Shown here in pieces: positions 1 to 6,836 of a stretch of DNA of 64,000 nt. The notes beneath the pieces were generated by a model that saw nothing but the letters and a program-made list of their open reading frames with translations, made no database searches and was not told the origin of the DNA. Source of the DNA: CAIWHR01 sp963809965. GTDB lineage: Bacteria > Pseudomonadota > Gammaproteobacteria > Burkholderiales > Casimicrobiaceae. The DNA lies in NCBI GenBank assembly GCA_963809965.1, contig CAWELU010000006.1, positions 124,001 through 188,000 on the forward strand. The letters are read 5' to 3'. The first letter of the stretch is position 1. Every line of letters begins with the position of its first letter. The position numbers and the translations under genes are program-made.

Positions 1-50
1 CGGTCCATCAGCGGATCACCTCGTCGACGAGCGACAATCCGACAATACTA
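1..50. repeat. Short dispersed repeat, copy 1 (window edge)
   Basis: The first ~50 bases resemble 37573-37620 and, more loosely, 40000-40055. They share the block ATCACCTCGTCGACGAGCG followed by a CCG-A-CAAT/CCATCGTACG-like tail. Read on the minus strand it ends in codons for LVDEVIR and a stop, so it may be the remnant of a gene 3' end rather than a true repeat. Homology is judged by eye only. Confidence 0.35.
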
Positions 51-188
51 CCGCGGCCGGAGTGAACCCATGTATGGCTGATTGTGGCCGGACCGAGAAA
101 TCGGCGAACCGATGCGCCCGCCCATTTGCAATGCCTCCGGGCGCTCGACCGCGGACTCATGGCCGCGGAAACGCCGGTTTGGAACGGT

Positions 189-2540
189 CTACTGGATAGG
201 CAAGCTTTCCGGTACGTCGCCGCGCACGAGCGGTTGAAACCGGTAACCGGGCTGGAGCAGTCCCCGCTCCTGCTGCAGAAACGCGAGGACCGTCACCGCC
301 GAATGCACCCAGTTGCGGGCGCCCGACTCGGCGAAGCCGGGACCGCCCGTCGATCCGCGACTGCCGAGCGGATGATCCTTCGAGTCCTTGCCCATCCAGA
401 AGCCGAGCACGACCCCTTTGTCCGGATGGTCGGGTGGTCCGGGAACGAACAACAGCAGCCACACGTCGGACGTCTTCCCGTCCGCATTGGTCGCCGTGCC
501 GGTCTTCCCCGCGATCTCACCCGCTTGCTCGAACGGAAACGCGAGCGCCCGCTTTTTCCGTTCGTCGGGCCGCAGCTTCCAGATTGCGTCGCTCAACGGA
601 TCCATTCCCGGGATCACCCCGGTCCTCACCGCAGACGCGGTGCCGGTGGGGCCCAGGTCGAGCGGACTTTTCAAGAGCTCGATCATCGCCGCCGATACGG
701 CGGGATGCATGAGCCGCTCCGGCGCGGGACGGCTTTCGCCCTTGATGTCGCAGTCTCGTGCGTGACCCTGGTCATCGGCATAGAGGAGCGACTTGCCGTC
801 GCGGCAGACGTCGTTCGCGAAGCGCGGCGTCACGCGAAATCCGCCGTTTACGAACGCCGCCGTCGAGGCCATCGACAGTGGATTGACTTCGGAGGCGCCA
901 ATGGCCGTTGTCGGGTACGGCTGCAGCGGATGCTTCGAGTCCCTGGGCATGCCCAGGCGATAGGTAAGATCGATCACGTTCTTGATCCCGGCACGCGCTC
1001 CGGCGCGCATCGCGGCCGTGTTGCGCGACTCGCCCAACGCGTTCCGGCAAGGGATTTCGCCGCGGTACTGCGGCTCCGAACGCGAATGGAAGTTTTCGAT
1101 CTTCTTCACGCCGCGCCCGCGGCCAAGAGGCACGAACACCGGTGCATCGAGCACCGTGCAGCGCTCGAGGACTTTGGCCGCGATCTCTTCGGCGCTCTCC
1201 AGATGCGGCTCGGCGGCGAGCACCTCGTTCGTGAGCCGCTCGATCAAGCCTCCGTAGGTGAAGATCTTGAAAGTCGACCCCGGCTGGCGCCAGCCGGTCG
1301 CGATCACATCGTACTTCCATTGCCTGAAATTGACATTGCCGACTTCGGCGAGAACGTCCCCGGTGAACTCGACCGCGAAGGCTCCCGCGCGCAGCTGGTC
1401 GTTGTCCGTGTCGTCTTGGTGACGGGCGAGATAGGTGCGCAACGTCAGGTCGACCGCCTTGGCGAGGACGTCCTGGAGCGCGTCGTCACGCGTGATCGAG
1501 ATCGTGAGGCCGCCCTTGTTGATTGGAAACCGATCCTTGTAGAGGATCCGCACTCGCTCGAGAAAGTGATCGCGCGTGCCGCAGCCCATGCCCGGCGGCA
1601 GCATTTCCTTCCGGAGCAAGTTCTCGACCAGATTTGCAGCCCGTGCATGTTCGAGCTCGTCGATCACGCCTTGATCCAGCATCAGGTCCAGTACGCGCAT
1701 CGTCCCGCGCGCCGCTTCGGCCCAGTTTGCATCGTGGATCTGTTCGCGCGTCCGAAGCAGCGGATCCGTCGCGTACGCACGATCCGGCAGCGCTGGCTTG
1801 TTGATCAGGGCGACGATGAAAGCGACCTCGGAAAGTGCCAGTTCCTTCGCGGGCTTGCCGAAATAGGCTCGGCTGGCCGCCTCGATACCGTATTGCCCGC
1901 GGCCGAAGTACGGCATGTTCACGTATTTCAGCAGCAGAGCCTGCCGCGGGAACTCGCGCTCGATCCGCAGCGCCATGACGATGTCGCCGATCTTTTCCAT
2001 CTCGGTCGATGCACGGCCAGTGCCGCCGCGAAGATGCTTGGCGATCTGCATCGTGAGCGTCGATGCCCCGGAGCGGCTCTCCTGAAGGACGCGCTTGGCA
2101 AGCGCACGCACGATCGCACCCTTGTCGATGCCTTGGTGCGTGAAGAAATTCCTGTCTTCGGAGGCGAGAATTGCGCTGACGAATAGCGGCGGGATGTCGG
2201 CGACATCGTCGATCAGGATGCGGTGCTCGGGCGAGGAAATGCAGGCAACGGTCTTGAGATCCTCCGTAACGAGCATTGATTGCTGGGCAAAGTAGGCGCG
2301 GTCGTGCAGTCGCGCGATCGCGCTCCGGTCGATGCCCAGGTAGGCGTCGATTTCGTTGGAGTAGCGGGCATCGATCGTTTCGACGATCGACTCGAATTTG
2401 ACGTAGCCGAGGACGGCCAGCGCCGCAACCACCCCCAGGACAACGAAGAACCGCCGGATAATCCTGCCGAAGAAGCGCAGCACCGCCCAGGGCAGCGTAA
2501 AGAAAATGATCTTGAAGTGGTTACCGCTGGCGCCCTCCAT
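189..2540 (-). CDS. Class A penicillin-binding protein (transglycosylase/transpeptidase)
   Basis: Bifunctional peptidoglycan synthase that would act at the periplasmic face of the inner membrane. An N-terminal membrane anchor (about residues 8-50) is followed by a GT51 glycosyltransferase domain with the EDRNFFTHQGID motif near residue 128. The penicillin-binding transpeptidase domain has the active-site tetrad STFK near 422, SRN near 505 and KTGTAT near 678. A GTG at 2573 would extend the frame by 11 residues. ATG at 2540 is preferred because GGAAGG and AAGGA lie just upstream. The domain order and length fit PBP1-type enzymes; I cannot assign a subclass. It is divergent from the NAD(P)-binding gene at 2829. 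The opposite strand is also open over most of this gene, which is expected of high-GC coding DNA. Confidence 0.93.
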   Translation of the reverse strand: MEGASGNHFKIIFFTLPWAVLRFFGRIIRRFFVVLGVVAALAVLGYVKFESIVETIDARYSNEIDAYLGIDRSAIARLHDRAYFAQQSMLVTEDLKTVACISSPEHRILIDDVADIPPLFVSAILASEDRNFFTHQGIDKGAIVRALAKRVLQESRSGASTLTMQIAKHLRGGTGRASTEMEKIGDIVMALRIEREFPRQALLLKYVNMPYFGRGQYGIEAASRAYFGKPAKELALSEVAFIVALINKPALPDRAYATDPLLRTREQIHDANWAEAARGTMRVLDLMLDQGVIDELEHARAANLVENLLRKEMLPPGMGCGTRDHFLERVRILYKDRFPINKGGLTISITRDDALQDVLAKAVDLTLRTYLARHQDDTDNDQLRAGAFAVEFTGDVLAEVGNVNFRQWKYDVIATGWRQPGSTFKIFTYGGLIERLTNEVLAAEPHLESAEEIAAKVLERCTVLDAPVFVPLGRGRGVKKIENFHSRSEPQYRGEIPCRNALGESRNTAAMRAGARAGIKNVIDLTYRLGMPRDSKHPLQPYPTTAIGASEVNPLSMASTAAFVNGGFRVTPRFANDVCRDGKSLLYADDQGHARDCDIKGESRPAPERLMHPAVSAAMIELLKSPLDLGPTGTASAVRTGVIPGMDPLSDAIWKLRPDERKKRALAFPFEQAGEIAGKTGTATNADGKTSDVWLLLFVPGPPDHPDKGVVLGFWMGKDSKDHPLGSRGSTGGPGFAESGARNWVHSAVTVLAFLQQERGLLQPGYRFQPLVRGDVPESLPIQ

Positions 2541-2697
2541 GATCCTTACCTTCCCCCAGACTCCAAGCGGCACCGACGCCTCTCGCCGACGCGTCTAGGG
2601 AGAAGCAGACGTCGTGCCAATGCAGCCGCCGAGCGGGCGCTCCCTCGGCGCCGCCCTTCCACTGCGGCGACGCTGCGTCCACCGGCGCGGGAGGGGG

Positions 2698-2712
2698 TGA
2701 TGTATTACGTCA
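2698..2712. promoter_or_regulatory. Imperfect dyad in divergent intergenic region
   Basis: TGATGTATTACGTCA is a near-palindrome (12 of 15 positions symmetric, counting the centre as a mismatch). It lies between the divergent genes starting at 2540 and 2829. This placement would suit an operator, but no family-specific consensus is recognised. Confidence 0.25.
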
Positions 2713-2791
2713 CCATGTTGACGCGATTGGTTCTGCCGAGCCCCGTGTTCGACATCGACGACGACGGGTACTTGCGTATTTCCATTTTCAT
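2705..2791 (-). CDS. Possible 28-residue small protein with strong RBS
   Basis: ATG at 2791 is preceded by AAAGGAG at six bases, one of the best Shine-Dalgarno sequences in the window. The frame runs 28 codons (begins MKMEIRKYPSSS, ends TNRVNMVT) to TAA at 2705. It is basic and Ser/Asn-rich, with no Cys and no obvious signal peptide. It lies upstream of the PBP gene on the same strand with a 165-base gap. An opposing plus-strand frame from ATG 2700 also has a purine-rich leader, so only one may be real. No family recognised; peptide-level evidence would be decisive. Confidence 0.35.
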   Translation of the reverse strand: MKMEIRKYPSSSMSNTGLGRTNRVNMVT

Positions 2792-2828
2792 ATCGTGCTC
2801 CTTTCTCGGCAACGGGTAAAGTGGTTAC

Positions 2829-3512
2829 ATGGATGACGTGGTTGCAGCCCCGCGCATCGCCCTTCTCGCCGGCGCCACCGGGCTCATCGGTCGCGCGCTG
2901 TTGCCCATGCTGCTAGCCGGCAAGCATTACCGCCGCGTGCATGTCCTACTGCGCCGCGCTGCGCCGGACATCAAGGCCAGTGCCAAGCTGAAGGTTCACC
3001 AAGTCGACTTCGCGCGGCTGCCTGCAGCGTTCCCGACGGTAGATGACGTGTTCATCGCGCTCGGTACCACGATCAAGGTCGCCGGCTCGGAAGCGGCCTT
3101 TCGCCGAGTGGATTATGACTTCGTAGTGAATACCGCGCGGGTCGCCAGGGCTGCGGGGGCAACGCGATTGGCCGTCGTGTCGGCGTTGGGCGCCGATGCA
3201 AAGTCGCGCGTCTTCTACAACCGCGTGAAAGGCGAGATGCAGGCCGCCATCGCGCAGCTCGGCTACGAATCGGTTGTGATCGCGCAGCCATCATTGCTGC
3301 TGGGTGACCGAGCCGCCTTGGGACAACCGATGCGAAGCGGCGAAATGTGGGCGGGACGGCTGCTCGGGCCGCTCGGTTGGATGGTGCCCAAGGGGGTGCG
3401 ACCGATCCGGGCGCGCGCTGTGGCGTCCGCGCTGCTGGAGGCCATTCTCGACACGAAGCCCGGGGTCCGCATCCTGAAATCGGGAGCCATGCAAGCGCCT
3501 GACCAACCCTGA
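2829..3512 (+). CDS. NAD(P)-binding oxidoreductase, TIP30/HTATIP2-like atypical SDR
   Basis: A 227-residue Rossmann-fold protein. The nucleotide-binding motif GATGLIG is at about residues 15-21, the strand VVSALGADAKS falls where atypical SDRs place their Ser, and YNRVKGEM supplies the Y-x3-K-like pair. The C-terminal part (QPSLLLGDR, then a segment around RPIRARAVA) matches the TIP30-like family of small NAD(P)-dependent epimerase/dehydratase relatives. These are thought to bind NADPH, but substrates are generally unknown. The gene is monocistronic and divergent from the PBP gene. The leader before ATG 2829 has only a weak Shine-Dalgarno (GGGTAAAG). Confidence 0.85.
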   Translation: MDDVVAAPRIALLAGATGLIGRALLPMLLAGKHYRRVHVLLRRAAPDIKASAKLKVHQVDFARLPAAFPTVDDVFIALGTTIKVAGSEAAFRRVDYDFVVNTARVARAAGATRLAVVSALGADAKSRVFYNRVKGEMQAAIAQLGYESVVIAQPSLLLGDRAALGQPMRSGEMWAGRLLGPLGWMVPKGVRPIRARAVASALLEAILDTKPGVRILKSGAMQAPDQP

Positions 3513-3809
3513 CGCGACCAGTGCTGCAAGAGAACCGTGTGGCATGCCACGGCACCATCCAACGCGGCAGAACGGACGAGCGATACTACGAAGCGTCTCG
3601 CCCGTATGCCTTGAACGCCATGATCAGGGCGAAACCGATAAGTGGGAACTCAGAAGCGAGCATTGCAATGAGGGTTCGGTGGGGTGGCTTAGCCTGTTTC
3701 GCTGCGCGAATGGGTCCGTGACAGGAGCCGCGTCAAACTCAGATCGACAGCAGCGCGAACGTGGCAGAATCCAGATGTGTTGCGCGCTTGCTCGTGGAGG
3801 CCCGATCAA

Positions 3810-4733
3810 ATGCGTTGCGCCGTCCGAACCAAGACGCTGAATATCGCCTACCTGGAAAGCGGCCCAGCAGACGGAACGCCGGTGGTTCTTCTCCACGGAT
3901 GGCCGTCCGATGTGCACGACTGGGACGGGGTTGTTCCACCGCTCACCGCCCACGGGTTCCGAACCCTGGTCCCCTGGTTGCGAGGATTCGGTCCGACAAG
4001 TTTCCTTGATCCGTCCACTCCGCGCTCTGGACAGCAGGCAGCGCTTGGCGCCGATCTACGCGACTTCATGGACGCGCTCGGCATTACGGCGGCAATACTC
4101 GTTGGCTACGACTGGGGTGGGCGCGCCGCCTGCGTCGTTTCCGCACTCTGGCCCGAGCGGGTAATTGGGCTCGTGTCCATCACTGGGTACAACATTCAGA
4201 ACATAGCGACCGCCAATCGCCCGGCGACCGCGGAGCAGGAGCGGCGCTACTGGTACCAATGGTACTTGCACACCGAGCGCGGCGTCGCGGGACTTACGCA
4301 GGAGCGTCGCGCGATAGCTCGGCTGCTTTGGCGCCTGTGGTCCCCGAACTGGCGATTCACTGAAGCGACTTTCGACGCAACGGCTTCGAGCTTCGACAAT
4401 CCCGACTTCGTGTCCGTTTCCATTCAATCCTATCGTCATCGGTATGGCAAATCTGCCGGCGACCCGGCCTTCGAAGGTCTGGAACGAAGGCTGATGAGCC
4501 AGCCTGCGATCGGCGTATCGACGATCGTGCTGCATGGTGCCTGTGATGGCGTTGTGCCGCCCATGGAATCGGAAGATGCGCAACGGTACTTTGGGGCTCA
4601 CTATGAACGCCACGTCATTCCGGTTGCTGGCCATTTCCTATCGCGCGAGGCCCCCGACGTGGTGGTGCAAGCGATTTATGCACTCGCGCGCCAAACTGCG
4701 TGTCGCACCGGGATTAACCCAAGTGGGCCATAA
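3810..4733 (+). CDS. Alpha/beta hydrolase, epoxide hydrolase-like (Asp nucleophile)
   Basis: An alpha/beta-hydrolase of 307 residues. The oxyanion-hole motif LHGWPSD is near the N-terminus. The nucleophile elbow GYDWGG places Asp, not Ser, at the catalytic position, as in soluble epoxide hydrolases and haloalkane dehalogenases. Catalytic His is in VAGHFLSREAP. ATG 3810 is chosen over the upstream 3777 start because GGAGG lies nine bases before it. It is clearly paralogous to the protein at 61913-62809 (shared HGWP, WGGRA/WGARA, SFDNPD, SYRHR/SYRAR and GHF motifs). Substrate unknown; epoxide or ester hydrolysis is inferred from the elbow. Confidence 0.88.
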   Translation: MRCAVRTKTLNIAYLESGPADGTPVVLLHGWPSDVHDWDGVVPPLTAHGFRTLVPWLRGFGPTSFLDPSTPRSGQQAALGADLRDFMDALGITAAILVGYDWGGRAACVVSALWPERVIGLVSITGYNIQNIATANRPATAEQERRYWYQWYLHTERGVAGLTQERRAIARLLWRLWSPNWRFTEATFDATASSFDNPDFVSVSIQSYRHRYGKSAGDPAFEGLERRLMSQPAIGVSTIVLHGACDGVVPPMESEDAQRYFGAHYERHVIPVAGHFLSREAPDVVVQAIYALARQTACRTGINPSGP

Positions 4734-4803
4734 TCCGGACCCCATCACCGCTCTCGTATTTCTACCCAATGCGATCCCGCTGTTCGACATCCACCCGTCA
4801 ACC

Positions 4804-5589
4804 TCATTCGCGGGGCAAACGCGCGAGGAAGTCGAGCAATGCCGCGCCGACCTCTTCCGGGCAATCCATGGGAGTGAAATGGCCGCCCGGCAGTACGACC
4901 AAGTCCGCCTGTAACAGGTCGGCAAGCGGCCGCGCCACGGTATCCAGCGGCAGGAACTCGTCGCGCTCCCCCCACAGGATGACCGCAGGTACGCCGCTAG
5001 CGCGTAGCGCCTCGCTGATGTGTTCCGACTGGTGGGGGTCGAGATCGCGTGCAGCGCGAATCAAGCGCAGCCCACCCTCCTCACCCTCATACGCTGCGAG
5101 CATTTGTCGCACAGCAGGGCCTTTCGCGAGGCGCCGCGCCAACACCGGAACGAGGCGGCGCGCGTCGGCTAGGTTCCAAGCCCGGATGCTAGCGATAGCC
5201 CCCATCGCCCACTCGCCGGCGTACACACCATCAAGCACAGCGAGACCGCGGATGCGCTCCGGCGTGCCAGCCACCATGAGTTGTGCAGCGGCCGAGCCCA
5301 CGTCGTGGGCCACAACAACTGCACGGGTGATACCAAGCGCATCAAGAAGCTCGAGCATCCAACGCGCCTGGGAGGCCATATCGATACGCACCCCTGCGGG
5401 AGCCTCGGACTCGCCGTAACCGACGAGGTCGGGGAGCAGGACACGAAACCCCGCGCCCGTCAGCAACGGGGCAACTCGCGACCAGAGATATCGAGTCGCA
5501 GGGAAGCCGTGAAGCAGCAGGATCGGGGCGCCCTCGCCCGCATCTTCCAGCGCGATGGTCACGTCTGTGACTCGGATGCCGGTAATCAT
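4804..5589 (-). CDS. Alpha/beta hydrolase (Asp nucleophile, epoxide hydrolase/dehalogenase-like)
   Basis: A 261-residue alpha/beta-hydrolase. LLLHGFPATRYLW carries the oxyanion HG motif. AHDVGS is the nucleophile elbow, with Asp in place of Ser. LPDLVGYGES is the typical strand-4 loop, and GGHFTPMDCPE contains the catalytic His near the C-terminus. The protein is short for an epoxide hydrolase but within the range of haloacetate dehalogenase-like members. It converges with the hydrolase ending at 4733 with a 70-base gap. Substrate is not predictable from the sequence. Confidence 0.87.
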   Translation of the reverse strand: MITGIRVTDVTIALEDAGEGAPILLLHGFPATRYLWSRVAPLLTGAGFRVLLPDLVGYGESEAPAGVRIDMASQARWMLELLDALGITRAVVVAHDVGSAAAQLMVAGTPERIRGLAVLDGVYAGEWAMGAIASIRAWNLADARRLVPVLARRLAKGPAVRQMLAAYEGEEGGLRLIRAARDLDPHQSEHISEALRASGVPAVILWGERDEFLPLDTVARPLADLLQADLVVLPGGHFTPMDCPEEVGAALLDFLARLPRE

Positions 5590-5857
5590 CAGTCGCTGCG
5601 CTGATGAACGATGAACGGAACGTTAAGGCACTACGGTCGGCCGCCCGACCAACCCCCAACGGAGCAAACGGGAACTTCTCGTCTCCCCGACCCGCGGCCG
5701 CTAGTCGGTCGCATTATACGGACCTGCGGAGGGCCATACGTTCACAATAGTCAGTAACAGCCGGTGGACGAACCTCTGCCCGCTGTCGGATTGATCTGAC
5801 ATACGCGCGAGCCATTGTCTGCTTTTCGTCGGGGACTGCTCAAATCAGAATTGGGCC

Positions 5858-6046
5858 GTCAGTGATACACGTCCAATGCTCGCTAGGTCTTGCGACGACT
5901 CGGACCAGTCCGGCCATCGTGCGAGCCTCCTAAGGCTCGGGAAGACGCTGATGAGCAACGGAAGGGTGCTTGCCTCCCTCGATCACTGACACCGCGGCCG
6001 CCCTCGGGCGGCCGCTTTCATTATCGGCTGGCATCATTTCCGTTGC
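5858..6046 (+). ncRNA. Structured non-coding element, copy A
   Basis: About 189 bases highly similar to the reverse complement of 10142-10333, with no open frame shared by the two copies. Conserved blocks include ACGTCCAATGCTCGCTAGG, CATCGTGCGAGCCTCC, CTTGCCTCCCT and a GC-rich terminator stem. GCGAGC (5921-5926) can pair with GCTCGC (5878-5883). Overlapping CGAGCC (5922-5927) can instead pair with GGCTCG (5934-5939), a six-base stem with loop TCCTAA. The two helices are mutually exclusive. Weaker similarity extends upstream to about 5815. The copy ends 34 bases before the small gene at 6081. It could be a cis-acting attenuator, an independent sRNA or part of a duplicated mobile segment. No known riboswitch family is recognised. 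Confidence 0.6.
5994..6024 (+). terminator. Intrinsic terminator-like hairpin in element A
   Basis: GCGGCCGCC pairs with GGCGGCCGC around a CTCG loop, followed by TTTCATTAT. In copy B the same position has GCGGCCGC/GCGGCCGC around CATTGT and the identical TTTCATTAT tail. The stem is kept while the loop has changed, which argues for selection on the structure. The U-run is interrupted, so termination efficiency is uncertain. Confidence 0.6.
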
Positions 6047-6080
6047 GAGTATTCAAGAATGCCAACTCGAGGAGGCAGCG

Positions 6081-6221
6081 ATGACGACAAAGAATACGGG
6101 CGGATGGAAAACATGCGGTCGCGGTCATAAGTACCGCGGCACCGGACCATGTGCCAGATGTTGGCCCGGTGGTAGCAAGAATGGCAACGGCGCTTCACCG
6201 AAGTCGTATGAAAACGAGTGA
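6081..6221 (+). CDS. Small Cys-rich (zinc-ribbon-like) protein
   Basis: A 46-residue protein starting at ATG 6081, with GAGGAGG as a strong Shine-Dalgarno. The N-terminal half holds TCGRGHKYRGTGPCARC, a C-x4-H ... C-x2-C pattern suggesting one small metal site; the C-terminus is Gly/Ser/Asn-rich. Its leader is the non-coding element ending at 6046, and the GCTTGCCTCCCTCG block of that element could pair with this gene's GAGGAGGCAGC Shine-Dalgarno. A YCII-domain gene follows after 39 bases, so the two are probably one transcript. Function unknown. Confidence 0.7.
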   Translation: MTTKNTGGWKTCGRGHKYRGTGPCARCWPGGSKNGNGASPKSYENE

Positions 6222-6260
6222 CGCACCAGTGGGCACTCTCCACTCTCAAGGAGTCTGAAC

Positions 6261-6608
6261 ATGAAGAAATTTCTTATTATGTATCTTGCACCAGCCTCGG
6301 TAATTGACGACTGGAAGAAGACCGCGCCCGAGACGAGAAAGGCGGCCGAAGAGAAGATGCAGGGCGAATGGAGAAAATGGATGGGCGATCACATAAAGAT
6401 GTTCGTTGACAGGGGAGCCGGGGTCGGCAAGACCAAATGTGTCACCGCGCAAGGCACGTCTGACACAAAAAACGACATCATGCTGTATGCGATCGTGGAG
6501 GCAGAGTCACACGAAGCGGCGGCAAAGACATTCGAAGGTCACCCGCATGTGCAGATCCCCCAATCCTCCATAGAGGTCATGGAGGTTCTTCCGTTGTCTG
6601 GGATGTGA
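6261..6608 (+). CDS. YCII-related (DGPF/YciI-like) domain protein
   Basis: A 115-residue protein with the dimeric alpha/beta-barrel pattern of YciI-like proteins. It opens with the strand MKKFLIMYLAP, has a charged helix around WRKWMGDH and a second strand NDIMLYAIVEAESHEAA, and closes with HPHVQIPQSSIEVMEVLPL. This last part matches the family's conserved 'EGHP' region. AAGGAG lies eight bases before ATG 6261. YciI-like proteins are mostly uncharacterised and sometimes act with ECF sigma factors; no sigma factor is nearby. Likely co-transcribed with the small Cys-rich gene at 6081. Confidence 0.8.
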   Translation: MKKFLIMYLAPASVIDDWKKTAPETRKAAEEKMQGEWRKWMGDHIKMFVDRGAGVGKTKCVTAQGTSDTKNDIMLYAIVEAESHEAAAKTFEGHPHVQIPQSSIEVMEVLPLSGM

Positions 6609-6717
6609 AGCCACATCTCCTGAAAGCTCCCCTGACAAAGACAGTTGAAGCGATAGGCTCACTCGTCGACTGCCCCCGAGAGGTCGGTCCGTCGAGCCAG
6701 ACATTTCTGGGTAATGG

Positions 6718-6760
6718 CCTGACCGGTCATCGACCGTCGAATCCGGCGGTCGCGACCAGC
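6718..6760. repeat. Dispersed palindromic repeat, copy R1
   Basis: GACCGGTCATCGACCGTCG followed by AATCCGGCGGTCGCGACCAG. Nearly the same as copy R7 at 49389-49430; the two form a subclass of the repeat family also found at 34400, 35452, 40140, 45233, 46166 and 51290. CGACCG and CGGTCG can form a stem. Confidence 0.6.
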
Positions 6761-6836
6761 CTGTGTAGCTTAGACCTCACGCCGATGTACTCCAGAGTGG
6801 GCGGCCAGTAGCTCGCGATCCGCGCGCAGCGCGCAG

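Noticed and set aside
84..2186. A 700-codon open frame on the plus strand over the penicillin-binding protein gene
   Set aside because: It is antisense to a protein with all PBP motifs, is Arg/His-rich and has no family features; high-GC coding DNA commonly leaves such shadows open.
5947..5966. Hammerhead-ribozyme-like core in element A (CTGATGAG then GGAA)
   Set aside because: Copy B has CTAATGGG at the same place and no stem II or CGAAA core; the resemblance is by chance.
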